NCBI RefSeq assembly: GCF_019112545.1
Contig: NW_025064890.1
Location: 391,656 to 455,655, forward strand
From: Guyanagaster necrorhizus
Taxonomy: Eukaryota > Basidiomycota > Agaricomycetes > Agaricales > Physalacriaceae
Reading direction: 5' to 3'
DNA length: 64,000 bases
Below, one piece after another: positions 47,976 to 59,949 of the stretch (its first letter is position 1; each line of letters begins with the position of its first letter). The notes beneath the pieces were generated by a model. That model was given only the letters and a program-made list of their open reading frames with translations. It did not search any database and was not told the origin of the DNA. A program made the translations under genes and the position numbers.

Positions 47976-49640
47976 CAGATGAAGAAGTTGATGAAGAAGT
48001 GCTAAGAGAAGAAATAGAAATAGAGCAAGAAAAAGAATACCAAGGACTATACAAGCAAGGAATGCTCTTTTTATAGAGGGATGTCCACTGGAGGGCTACA
48101 CTCTTAGGATAAAAATATAAGTATACAGATGATACTGAAAAAACAGACATTTTACAGTATACTGCAATCAAGTATGCCTGAGAAGAATATGGCTGATGGC
48201 ATTCAGAAGACCCACTCAAGCTGATGCCCTCATACCAGGCCAAAAACCAGCTGAGACTAATGCTGCATTCCCCTTCCATTCTATCAAAATGGGCTGTATA
48301 CATGGTACCATCTATTCAAAGCAATGCTGAAACATCAGACCTCTCAATCTGAAGCACAGCAACATAGCTCACCAGAACCTGATACCAGCTGAATCCCTTA
48401 GGATTATAGCACAATGGATTCTGAAATCTCTGGACTGGCAAAGAAAGCTGGCTCCTTGGTGGACAGCCACCCTCTGATCAGGCAGAAACAAGTGGCACAG
48501 AAAAGGAGCTGATATAAGATGATCTTGAGGCTATTCACTTTGGGTTTACTGTACGTGATAGAGTAATAGTCTAAAAAGACACCACTCCAAGAGGAAGCCT
48601 AGTCACTGATGACCATTCCCTTCATTCATTTCTCAGATCCTCACATGAGTGGAATCGATCTCCATTCTCAGAATAGCCCAATCCGATAGGCATTCTCCCA
48701 GAGAATGCTACTGTCCTACAGTGCCAACCTGACCTACTTTGAAAACTCTGCCTCTTCAAAGGGGTCTCAGACAACATTGACTGATTCCTGGTTGATTGTG
48801 AACAATATTTCAAAGTATACATCAGATACTTTGGCACCAATATGAATAAAGTTGTCTTCGCTGCCTTTTATCTTGAGGAAAAGGCAAAAATCTGATGGAT
48901 TCTGATCTCTCTGAACTTCCGATCATCAACTTGGGAGTATTACTGGTATCCCTTGTGGCTGGTATTTAAACAAATGCTAAATGACAAATTCATTGATCCA
49001 GCAATGCAGGAAGTTCATAAGCAAAAGATTAAGAAATATAAAATAGGAGACAAGGTGGCAACAGACTATTTTGATAAGCTAGAACACCTTGCAAAGCTCA
49101 CCAGAATCCATGATGATGTAACAAACAATGGATGAATAGTAGAGGCCCTCAAGAGAGGAGTTTCCCTCTCATACATCACAATGATCTTGGCCATCAGTGT
49201 TAGAGCACTAATGCCAGTTGGATATGACAAATAGAAAGAACGAATCATTGAGATATATAAGAAGAGACAAAGGCAGAAAGCAGAGTCAACCACATTACAA
49301 GACTACATCAAGAAATTGACTTCACCAACCCCAAACAAGTTAAGGCAAACTGCCAGAAAATCATCAGGACTCTCGATGGCCCTCACCTATGGAAGTCAAA
49401 AAACCAGAACAGGCACCACATACATAGGAACAGGAAAGCCGATGGACATTGACTGAATGAAGAAGGAAGGGAAATGTTTTAACTGTGAGCAAAAGAGGCA
49501 CATGGCTAAAGATTGCTCAAAGAAGAAATAAACCTATGAAGATATCCAAGCACAGATTGCTGAGCTGCAGAAAGAAGATGAGGAACTTGACAAGGAAACC
49601 AAGGTGGAAGAAGTAAAAGAGAGGGCCAACCAGTGAGTGA
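47976..49640 (+). pseudogene. B1 gag, second part, decayed
   Basis: Resumes after A1. Capsid-like sequence MQEVHKQKIKKYKIGDKVAT is near 49000. A zinc knuckle CFNCEQKRHMAKDC (CX2CX4HX4C) is near 49470-49512, followed by a Glu/Lys-rich tail. Stops are frequent. Confidence 0.8.
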
Positions 49641-50129
49641 TTCTACTGTGCTGGCCAAGAATCTTTACAGTGTGTGATCACCAGCCATTAGTCAGACTGA
49701 TAAGATTTCTGTAGTTATCCCTATGTCTACTGTACCAATGCATTTGAATATACCTCAGACTCTCAACCAGCACACCAAAGAATCACAAAAGAAAAAAACT
49801 CAAATGCCAAAAGACTGAACAGGGGCAGAGGGCCCCAATGCTTGGCTCAAACCATTCAATACTGAATGAACTTGGAGGGTGATCAGAAATGCCAAAGATG
49901 AAGCAGCAGTGAAAGCCATGCTTAAAAATTGGGTCCACAAGATCTGGGCTGAAGAAGTAATCAATGAAATGATAGAAAGAATGAAGGGAGCAGAATGATG
50001 CTGAGCCCTGGAGTGGTTTGATGAACTTTGGGGACCACAGAAGTTCATTTGACAGTCCAAAACACTCAGATGGGACTTAATCATGAAGGCATAAATCAAA
50101 ACCCTAACGTCCTGCTCCATCCATGTGGT

Positions 50130-51900
50130 AATCACATTAATTGATAGCAGATGCACAGGGAGCTTCATAAATCATGCTTTTGTCAACAAGCACAAACTCC
50201 CAACCCAAGCCACAGCAGCTCCAATCCTGGTCTACAATGCAGATAGAACCAAGAACTAAGCTGGTTCAATCACTGAATTTGTAGAGCTTAAGCTCATGAT
50301 CAGCAATTACTCTGAGTGAATCAACTTGGCAGTCATGGATTTTGAGACCAAAAAAGTTTTCCTTGGTCATGACTGGCTTATATGTCATAATCCATTAATC
50401 AATTGAAAGACCAGGAGAATTACATTTGCAAGATGCCAGTGCTGAAAAATCCCATTCGAACTCTCTGATGAGGATTCAGAGGACTGATGAGATGAGGAAA
50501 TAGAGAAAGGAGAAATGATCCTCACTGTTGATATGCAACAAGAATTGCATATTCATGTGATATACTATGCTAATAATCTGGCTGCTAAAGCCAATGAGCA
50601 GAAGGTGGAAAAAACCTTTGAAGAAATGGTGCCCAAATAGGCATATGACTTTAGAGACTTATTCAAGAAAGAGAGCTTTGATGAATTACTGGAATTGAAG
50701 CCTTGGGACTATGCAATCGAATTAGTCTCCAATGTGAATGCTAACCTGGATTGCAAAACATATTCACTTGGCAACAATAGGCAATAAGAGCTTGACAAGT
50801 TTCTTGATGAAAACTTGTTGAGCAGGCATATCAGACCCTCAAAGTCTCCCATGGCATCACTATTCTTCTTCATCAAAAAGAAAGATGGCAAGCTTCGACC
50901 AGTCTAAGACTACTGAAAACTTAACAAAATAATAATCAAGAACTGATATTCCCTTCTACTGATCTTAGAGTTAATGGACAAACTCTGAGGAGCTAAATAC
51001 TACACTAAGCTCAATGTCCAGTGGGGATACAACAACATCCACATCAAAGAGGGGGATGAATGAAAGGTGGCATTCTGGACAAACTGAGGGCTATTTGAGC
51101 CAACAGTCATGTTCTTTGGACTCACCAACTCTCCAGCAACATTCCAGTGAATGATGAATGACATATTCAAAGATCTCATCATCACTAGGAAGGTTACCAT
51201 CTATCTTGATGATATTCTAATCATGTCCAAGACCAAGGAGGAGCACAGAAAACTGGTATGATAAGTACTAGCTCTCATGAAGAAGCACAAGCTATTCCTC
51301 AAAGTAGAAAAATGCAAGTTTGAAGTACTTGAAACAGAGTACCTCAGAGTCATCATCTTGGAAGGAAGCATTCGAATGGACCCCATTAAGATTGCAGGAG
51401 TAACAGAGTGGCTGGAGCCAACAAAAAAAAAGGAATTGCAATCATTCCTCAGATTCATCAACTTCTACTGCTGGTTCATCTAAGACTATAGCAAGGTCAT
51501 CCAACCTATGACACAACTAACTGGCAATACTCCCTGGGCATGAGGTCTCTCTCAGCAGACCACCTTTGACAATCTGAAGGGGTGGTCAGCTAAAGATGTC
51601 ATACTTGCCATCTCTACTCAAGAAGGAAGATTTAGAGTCAAGGCTGACTTGAGTGAAGGGGCAATCAAGGCTATCCTGTCTCAGGAACAAGACAAGAAAT
51701 GGTATCCTGTCACATTCCTATCTAAGACACTCATCATCACCAAGTGAAACTATGAGATCTACAACAAGGAACTGCTTGCCATCATGCTCACCCTTGAAGA
51801 ATGGTGACATTATCTGATCGAAGCTGCAGAGGTGTTTGAAATCTGGATTGATCACTAAAACCTATAATACTTCTATCAGCCTCAGAAATTAAACCACTGA
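50130..51900 (+). pseudogene. B1 protease, reverse transcriptase and RNase H, decayed
   Basis: Protease remnants: a serine-arginine form of the Asp-Ser-Gly region near 50150 and FLGHDWLICHNPLI near 50360. RT: MFFGLTNSPATFQ near 51110, YLDDILIMSKTKEEH near 51200, and LETEYLRVIILEGSIRM near 51330. RNase H: VKADLSEGAIKAILSQEQD near 51640 and YEIYNKELLAIMLTLEEW near 51750. TGA and TAA stops occur every few dozen codons. Confidence 0.82.
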
Positions 51901-52229
51901 CAAGTGAGATGGGTCACAGAATTAAGTCAATATCAGTACATCCTATACCACAAGGCAGGAACCACCAACAAGAAAGCTGACTTGCTCAGCCAGAGGGCAG
52001 ACCATGACCAGAGAGGGGCTGATAATGAGGGAGTAACTATACTCCGATCTGAACACTTCCAGGCAATGATCATGCTGACAGAAGAGGAGATCCATGAGTA
52101 GATCAAAAGTGCAACTTGTGACAGCTGCAAATGGGATCAACAGATAGCTTCATCTCTTAATTATGAGCAGAGGATAACTCAAGAAGGGGGATTAATCCAC
52201 TACAATAGACAGATCTATATTCCCTGAGA

Positions 52230-53540
52230 CCACAGACTGTGCAGCAAGATTATTGTGACTTGCCATGATCATGTCACAGTCAGTCACTCTGGCATCGCCA
52301 AGACAAAGAAACTCATATTGTGAGAGTATTGGTGGCCAAAGATGGGAAACAACATCACCATATACATCAAAGCATGCAAAGTTTGCTAGCATGGCAAATC
52401 ATTGACACAGGTCTGAGCTGCTCTGCTCTATCCGAATGAGATCCTGTCATCACCATAGACCCACATCTTAGTTGACATGATCACTGGATTGCCAGACTGC
52501 AATGGCTATGACACTATCCTCATCATAGTTGACTGGTTCTCAAAAGCAATAATCCTGATTGCTTGCTCAATAGAATTGACTTCTGAGGGATAGGTCAAAA
52601 TCCTACAAGATGAGGTCTATACCAAATATAGCATGCTACAGATGGTCATCACAGACTGGAGACTACAATTTATCTCTAGGTTCCTGGATGACCTCTATTG
52701 GCTTTTAAATATTAAATGAAATGCATCCACCACATATCATCCCCAAACTGATAGGCAGACAGAACATGCAAACCAAGAAGTGGAGAAGTATCTCTGACTC
52801 TTTATCAACTATCAGCAAGACAATTGGGTGGAGTGACTTGCATTAGCTGCTTTCCAACACAACAACTGAGTGCACTCAGCAACCAAAAAGACACTATTTT
52901 TTATTAATCACAGATGACACTCTCACATTGCCCAGACTGAATAACACTGAACCACCACTTCTGCATCATTGGACTTTGCTACTACAATGGTGAAGATCCA
53001 CACAGAAACCAAAACCGCACTAGAAAAGACAGCCACATCCATAAAAAACTAATATGACAAACATCGATAGATAGCTCATACTTATGCTGAAAATGACAAA
53101 GTATGGCTAGACACCACCAACCTCTATCTACTGCACCCTAAATGCAAACTGGCAGACAAATAAACTGGCTCATTTTCAATACTCTCAAAAATCAGAGCAA
53201 GCACATACAAACTCTGCTTACCAACCACATGAAAAATTCATAATGTCTTTAATGAGACATTGTTAACACTGTATATTGCTCCAGCATTTCCAAATCAAGA
53301 ACAGCCATCTTCTCTACTCCTGAATCTAATCAATGACAAAGAACATTACAAAATTGATCAGGTCTTAAACCATAAACTATGAAAAATCAGGGCAAAAAGA
53401 GGTGGCTCAATGACTACTATTGATTATTTAGTTAGCTGAAAGAGATATGGTCCAGAATTGAACCAATGGGTCAATGAAAAGTATATGAACATAAATGATA
53501 CCATTCAGGACTATGAACTATCCTTTAATTAAGCCATCAG
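52230..53540 (+). pseudogene. B1 integrase and chromodomain, decayed
   Basis: The HHCC region VTCHDHVTVSHSGIAKTKK is near 52255. Core motifs TGLPDCNGYDTILIIVDWFS and LQFISRFLDD are in the 52480-52690 range,  with the second catalytic region reading DWRLQFIS where DRGPQFIS is seen in B3. A chromodomain is near 53330-53530 (HYKIDQVLNHKL, YGPELNQWVNEKYM). The polypurine tract AAAGAGAGGGTAA precedes the LTR. Confidence 0.8.
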
Positions 53541-53565
53541 AATGATGGTCTTAAAGAGAGGGTAA

Positions 53566-54044
53566 TGTTATGATTTACTTTCTTTTTTCTTGAATAACCC
53601 CTATTTATGACCCCTATTTATGCTTAGTCAGGGTGCTAAAACAGGTGCTTAAGACTATGGGACAAAGCTTAGTTATCACAACTAGCCAAGTCTGTCATTG
53701 TCTTTCAACACAACAGTGTTGCTCTATAATGCACAAGTAACCTTTTATGTATAGTAACAATGCTCCAACACAAAGAGCACAAAAGACAGAGAAACACATA
53801 ATAAGTACATAGTATTATTAGCAAGCCATGTACAGTATTTAAGGAGCTTGTCTTCACTGGTAAATCCTCATCTTTGAGCTAAAGTTTATACATTCTCATT
53901 CTACTCTTGTGCTAATCACACAACACCTTGAAGCACAGAGAATCAACAAATAACACATAAAAGTGAACTCTAGTGGAAGGCTCAAACATGAAGCCATGCT
54001 AGTTTATCACATGTTAGTTGATCATGTGTGGCTTGAGCCTAACA
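53566..54044 (+). repeat. 3' LTR of B1
   Basis: 479 bp from TGTTATGATT to CCTAACA. It is followed by the ggttg target duplication. Confidence 0.93.
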
Positions 54045-54955
54045 GGTTGTTTCTGGTTCAGAAATGCTGGTGAGATATATGATGTTAACAATGTTTCATT
54101 GAAGATGTTATAAATCTTCTAAGCTGCAGGGAGTTGCAATTTATATGTGGAGATGCTGATTTCAGCAAGGATAGAGAAGGGTCTGGTGTATTTATTGGTG
54201 AGATTTCACTTTGGGTAGGGCAGATGAAGGTTGGTTGTGTCCAACCAAACTTTATCATTGATTGAGTATTTATAGATAGCTTGTTGGTATTTGTTATACT
54301 GCTTCTTTATTGTGGATGTGGCTTTTTCAAGGGCTGTTTTGATTTCAGAATGGATTTTTGCCATAGTTATAGCAAAGTTCATTGAAGTGGATGTTATCAT
54401 ATGATAATAGTTAGTTTTGATAATGTGTAGATGTCATCTATAGTTAATGAAAAACAGGGTTTTTCTCATTATGGAGTGGACCCAGTTATTGTGTTAGAAT
54501 GTGGTGAGGGCCAGCCACTCTACTCAATCATCCTAATGGTAGTTTATGAAGAGGCAGAGATACTTTTTCACCTCTGGGTTTGCTCATTCTATTTGTCTAT
54601 TGGTCTGGGGATAATAGGCTATAGACATGTTTCACTTGATGTTTAGAAGTTGATGCAAGTCATCTAGGAATTTAGAGATGAATTGTGGGCCCCTGTCAAA
54701 GATAATCACTTGAAGCATGCTGTATTTGCTATAGACTTCATCATGAAGAATCTTTGCCTGCTCTTCTGATGTAAGTTCAGTAGAACATGTGATTAGGATG
54801 ATTGCCTTTGAAAAGTGGTCAACTATAATGATGATGGCATTGTAACCACTGCAGTCTGATAGTCTGGTGATTATGTCAACAGAAATATGGGTCCATGGGG
54901 CTGTTAGGATCTCATTGGGATGCAGCAGTGCTAAAGAGGATCTGAATGTGTGCAA
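54045..54955 (-). mobile_element. Chromovirus B2, second part (integrase), truncated
   Basis: Continues B2 after the B1 insertion. On the minus strand from high to low coordinates: LHPNEILTAPWTHISVDIIT, then IIIVDHFSKAIILITC, then IIFDRGPQFISKFLDDLHQL (integrase core with the Asp of DRGPQF intact). Further on are SMNFAITMAKIHSEIKTAL and NDKVWLDTTNLHLPYPK. Similarity to B3 (57026-57330) stops abruptly near 54955. The 5' two thirds of B2 are missing. Confidence 0.85.
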
Positions 54956-55387
54956 GATGAAAATAGATACAGCAGAGCATTATCCATTGACTATACTCAC
55001 ACCAACACACACACAAAACTCTTAGTTCATAGAGGGATTATAAGTGATAAAAGTAGTAATCAACAAATATAACTGTCTTCTTCAATGAGATCACAGCATG
55101 TGAACAGTAATAGCACACTTACAACAGTCTGAGGTCTCTCTAAGTCTCAAAGCTTTTCATCTTATCAAAACAAGAGGTGGCAACAGGTGTTGCTGGGTCT
55201 CAAGGCAAAGAATGCTACAGCTCAATACAATATATCAAAACACTCTCACAAAACTCTCTAAAAAAAGTCCTAAGCACAGCTCAGATCATTTCAAAATCTC
55301 TAACACACACAATACACAACTCAAAGCTTTGTGCTCTAAGTAAAAACCAATCACAAACATGTCCACAAGTGCCAAAGAGCACAGATC
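54956..55387. other. Unassigned AT-rich segment between B2 and B3
   Basis: It has a CA-rich stretch near 55000 and many ATA/AAA triplets. No gag, pol or LTR similarity to families A or B was seen by eye. It may be a piece of another decayed element. Confidence 0.35.
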
Positions 55388-55896
55388 TGTTAAGCCCAAA
55401 CTCCATGTGACTATCAACACATGATAAACAGTTCAGAACCTCACACTTTGGGTTAAACTGACTGAGTTCACTGATGTGTCAATAGAGGTGTGTGGTCAAG
55501 GCATTTGCAAGTCACTTGAGATAGAATAGTAGAGAATAAACTTTAGCTTGAAGCTGAGGTATTACAGCAAGAGCTACACTACTTAAATACTGTTCTGTTA
55601 TCAGGCTATTAATAAATGTTCACAAAAGATATTGTCTGTCATAGAGCTGTTACCCCTGCTGTTGCCAGTCTCTCCACAAAAGCTGTTGTCATGCTGTTGT
55701 GCTGTTGTTGCTGTGCAGTAATTATAGAACAAAAGGAGTAGTGTCTCTCTCTTTGCAGTGCACAGCCATAATAAGACAATGACCAACTGGGTTGGTATTC
55801 TCATAGTCCTAAGCACTAGTCTAAGTGCTCTGACTAAGCAAAGATAGGGGTCATTTCTGAAGGAAAAAAGAAAAGAAAATAGGAAAAATCATAACA
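55388..55896 (-). repeat. 3' LTR of B3
   Basis: 509 bp. In element sense it starts TGTTATGATTTTTCC, shared with the other B LTRs, and contains AGCTTCAAGCTAAAG, the predicted RNA start block. It holds several GTTGTTG-type repeats near 55690-55720 not seen in B1. Confidence 0.88.
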
Positions 55897-56023
55897 TTAC
55901 CCCCTCTTTAAGACCATCATCCTGATGGTTAAGTTAGGATAAGTCATCTCAGTCAGGCATAGTGTCAGCATCTTCATCCTCGCACTTGACATTCTGCAGA
56001 TAGCAGATAGCTTGGTCCTGTTG

Positions 56024-57600
56024 TCACACTATTTCTGGCTCATCTGTTGCAGAGTCAGCCTCTCCATCCTCTCTAACATGTCCTCTGCTGCTCCCAGGTG
56101 GTCGATCTGCTAGACCCATCATATGATGTGATTGCAGATTCATAAAGACATTGACTGCAGATGGATGTATTTGTTCAGAGATAATGTTGAATATAACCCT
56201 CTGTGTGTCCACCTTGTTAATTCTGTACTCATAGTCATGAATCATCTCTTCTGTATTTATATGTTTTTCATTGACCCATTGATTGGATTTCGGTCTGTAG
56301 CCTTTCCAGCTGACTAGATAGTCAATGGTTGTTTTCATGCCTCTGCCTCGTGCTTTGATTTTTTGGGTTTTGTAGTTTAGGACTTCATCAATTTTATAGT
56401 GTTCCTCATCATCAATAAGTTCTGCTGGAGATGGAGGTGGTCGTTCTTGGTTTGAAAAGGCTGGTACCATGTATGGTGTCAATAATATTTCATTAAAAAC
56501 ATTATGAATTTTTCAAGTTGCTAGAAGCTGTAACTTGTATGTGGAGTTGCTGATTTTAGCCATGATTTTAAATGGTCCTGTCTGTTTGTCTGTGAGTTTC
56601 TGCTTTGGTCTTGGCAGGTGAAGATTTGTTGTATCCAATCAGACTTTGTTATTGGTTGAATATTGATGTGCTGGACATCAATGTTTATCATACTGCTTTT
56701 TCATCATCTTAACAGCCTTTTCGAGTGTGACTTTGGTGTTCTCATGGATCTTTGCCATTGTCATTGCAAAGTCTGCTGATGCTAGTGTCATTATGTGAAT
56801 CTGCCCTATTTGCACAACTGATGGGTTTCATCTGTAGTTTACAAAGAAAGGTGTTTTGCCTGTTGCTGAGTGAATTCTATTGTTGTGTTAGAATGCAGCA
56901 AGTGCTAGCCATTCCATCCAGTCGTTCTGTCGATAGATGATGAAAAGTCTGAGGTACTTTTTGATTTCTTGGTTGGCCTATTCTGTTTGGCCATCTGTCT
57001 GTAGATGATATGCTGTTGAGGCATTTTATTTGATGTTGAGGAGTTGATATAGGTTATCTAAGAATTTGGAGATAAATTGTGGTCCTCTGTCTGAAATTAC
57101 TACTTGAGGCATACCATATTTTGCATATACCTCATCATGTAGTATTTTCACCCATCCCTCAGATATGAGTTCTATTGAGCAGGCGATCGGGATGATCACC
57201 TTTGAGAAATGATCAACTATGACAATGATTGCATCATAGCCATCACTTTCAGGAAGTTCAGTTATCATATCCACTGAAATGTGGGTCTATAGTGATGAAG
57301 AGACCTCATTTGGGTGGAGTGGAGCTGCTCTGGGTTGTGTTGAAGTCTTGCCTCACTGGCAAACCTCACAAGCCTTGACATATTAGGTGATATCATGGTC
57401 TATTTTGGGCTACCAATATTTCCTCAAGACTAATTTCTTAGTTTTAGTGATGTCTGGGTGTCTGGCAGTCATGTGATCATAACAGGTGGCAATAATATTG
57501 CCTTGAAGTCTCTGATTCCTTAGGATATAGATCTGTCCATCATAGCAGATCATTCCCCCATCTCTTTTTAACCCTCTCTCATGATTTAGTGATGGGGCTA
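56024..57600 (-). pseudogene. B3 chromodomain and integrase
   Basis: Chromodomain on 56200-56430: HYKIDEVLNYKTQKIKA, YLVSWKGYRPKSNQWVNEKH and EMIHDYEYRIN, well conserved. It is part of an open 152-codon frame starting MTPYMVPAFSNQERPPPSPA. Integrase core near 57026-57274: MITELPESDGYDAIIVIVDH and VVISDRGPQFISKFLDNLYQ. Confidence 0.85.
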
Positions 57601-57689
57601 TTTTTTGATCCTATTTGTGTGGATCCCATATGGCACTCTTAATGCATTCATGCATCTCCTCCTCCATTGGCATGATCATTGCCTAAAAG

Positions 57690-59100
57690 TATTCTGGTCA
57701 TAGTAATACAACCTCCTTGTTGTCATCTCCTTCTTGATTGTGATCTGCTCTGTGGCTGAGAAAATCAGCCTTCTTGTTTGCTGCATCAGCTTTGTGGTGA
57801 AGCATGTATTCATATTCAGATAATTCTATAACTCATCTTGCTTGTCTGTGATTAAGCTTTTGGGGTTGTCAGAAGTATCATAGATTCTGATGATCAGTCC
57901 AGATCTCGAAGATGTGATTGGCCTCGATGAGATAATGCCACCACTTAGCAAGGGCAAGCATTATAGCTAGGAGTTCTTTGTTGTAAATCTCATAGTTGTG
58001 CTCTGTTACTGTAAGCATCTTTGATATAAAGGCGATGGGTCACTATTTGCCATTTTGTTCCTGTGAGAGTATGGCTCTGATAGCATCTTCACTAGAGTCA
58101 GCCTCTACTCTGAACCTCCCATCCTGGCTTGGAATGGTGAGAATGACATCTTCAGCTAATCAGCATTTAAGATCGTTAAATGCTGCCTATTGGAAAATTC
58201 TCCAAGTCTATGAGGAATTCCTAGTTAATTGCATCATGGATCAGACTATTTTGCTGTAATCCCATATGAATTGCCAGTAGAAGTTGGTGAATCCAAGAAA
58301 AGATTGTAGTTCCTTCTTCTTCATCAGTTTCAGCTATTCAGTTACTCCTGCTACTTTGACAGGATTCATCCTGATGCTTCCTTCACTGATGATGACTCCA
58401 AGATATTCAGTTTCTAATACCTCAAATTCACACTTTTCAGCCTTGAGGAAAAGTTGATGCTTCCTCATTAAGGACAGTACCTGTTGTACTATTCTTTGGT
58501 GTTTCTTCTTGGTTTTGGACATAATGAGTATGTCGTCCAAGTAGATCATCACCTTTCCCATGGCAATCAGATCTTTGAAGATGTCATTCATCATCCATTG
58601 GAAGGTAGCCAGTGAGTTGGTGAGTCCAAAGAACATAACCATTGGTTCAAACAAGCTGCAGTTGGTTTGAAAAGCAGCCTTCCACTCATCGCCTTCTTTG
58701 ATGTGCATATTATTGTACCCCCACTGAATGTCCAGTTTGGTGTAGTACTTGGCATCTTGGAGCTTGTCCATTAACTTTGCAATTAAAGGAAGTGGATAAT
58801 GATTCTTGATCATCATCTCATTTAGCTTCCGATAATCCTGTACTGGTCAAAGTTTTCCATCCTTCTTTTTGACAAAAAAGAAGGGTGATGCCATTGGTGA
58901 CTTTGATGGTCAGATTCTTCCACTAAATAAGTTCTCCTCAAGGAACTTATCTAGCTCCTGTTGTTCATTATTATCCAATGGATAACACTTGCAGTCTAAG
59001 TTGGAGTTTGAGTTGAGAATTAATTTGATGGCATGATTCCAGGGCTTTGCATTGGGTAGTTCATCAAAACTTTCTTTTTTGAATAAATCCTGATAGTCAT
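57690..59100 (-). pseudogene. B3 RNase H and reverse transcriptase
   Basis: RT frame 58334-58816 is open for 160 codons: NHYPLPLIAKLMDKLQDAKY, TKLDIQWGYNNMHIKEGDEW, MVMFFGLTNSLATFQ, the catalytic YLDDILIMSKTKKKH, and LETEYLGVIISEGSIRM. RNase H lies on 57700-58250 with stops. Confidence 0.87.
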
Positions 59101-59339
59101 ATGCCCATTCGGGTACTATTTTCTCAAATGTTCTTTTCTCCTTTCCAGTGTTGGCCTTTGCTGCCAGGTCATTAGCATAGTGTATTGCTTAAATGCTAAT
59201 GGCCCTTTGTAGATCGACAGTAAGAATCATTTCACCATCTTCCATCTCTTCATCCTATTGATCCTTGGGATCTTCATCTGGTAATTTAAATGGAATCTTC
59301 TGGCAACAGCATCAAGCAAAAATGATGCATTCAGTCTTC

Positions 59340-59665
59340 CAATTGATTAGTAGATTGTGTCTAATCAGCTAATCATGACTGAGGAATATTTTCTTGGTCC
59401 TTAGTTCAGTTACTGCCAAGTCAATTCGTTCTGAATGATCACCAATAGTGAGCCTAAGCTCTACATATTCAGTGATTGATCCAGCCTGATTCTTGGTCCC
59501 ATCTGTATTATAGACTGAGATAGATGCTGCTATTGCCTGAGTGGGCAGTTGATGCTTGTTGACAAAAGCCCGATTAATGGAACTCCCTGTGCAGCCACTG
59601 TCAATCAGGGCAGTGACTGCATAGGTAGATCGAGACGTTAACATTTCGATCTGGGCTTTAGCCAA
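59340..59665 (-). pseudogene. B3 aspartic protease
   Basis: TALIDSGCTGSSINRAFVNK holds the catalytic Asp-Ser-Gly, and KKIFLSHD marks the end. 98 codons are open, with a stop right after HD where B1 continues WLI. Confidence 0.82.
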
Positions 59666-59949
59666 TAGATCTTGTCCTGAGGACTTGGACTATCGAATGA
59701 ATTTTTGGAGTCTGTGTAATTTGTCAATCCATTCTAGGGCTCAGCATTGTTCCATGGCCTGCATCCCAGTGATCATCTTGTCAATCACTTCTTCGGCTTG
59801 GGTTTTATGTACCCAGTTCTTGAGTACTGTCTTCGCTGCTGCTTCGTCCTTTGCATCTCTAATGGTCTGCCAAGTCTATTCAGTGTCAAATGGCTTTAGC
59901 CAATCAGTGGGGTTCTCTACCCCTGTTCAGCCTGAAGGCAATTGAGTCT

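Larger units (their letters stand above)
37821..54044 (+). mobile_element. Chromovirus B1, full length, with A1 nested inside
   Basis: A Ty3/Gypsy element of the chromodomain class. LTRs 37821-38299 and 53566-54044 are both 479 bp and flanked by the 5-bp target duplication ggttg (37816-37820 and 54045-54049). Without the nested A1 it is about 8.2 kb. The order gag, zinc knuckle, protease, RT, RNase H, integrase, chromodomain is readable, but every part carries stops. It is inserted in the chromodomain of B2. The 5' LTR start is TATTATG rather than TGTTATG, a single G-to-A change. Confidence 0.92.

Noticed and set aside
54902..54960. TGTTAGGATCTC taken as the start of another LTR
   Set aside because: The same bases are explained as integrase coding sequence of B2 (HPNEILTAPWTHIS on the minus strand).
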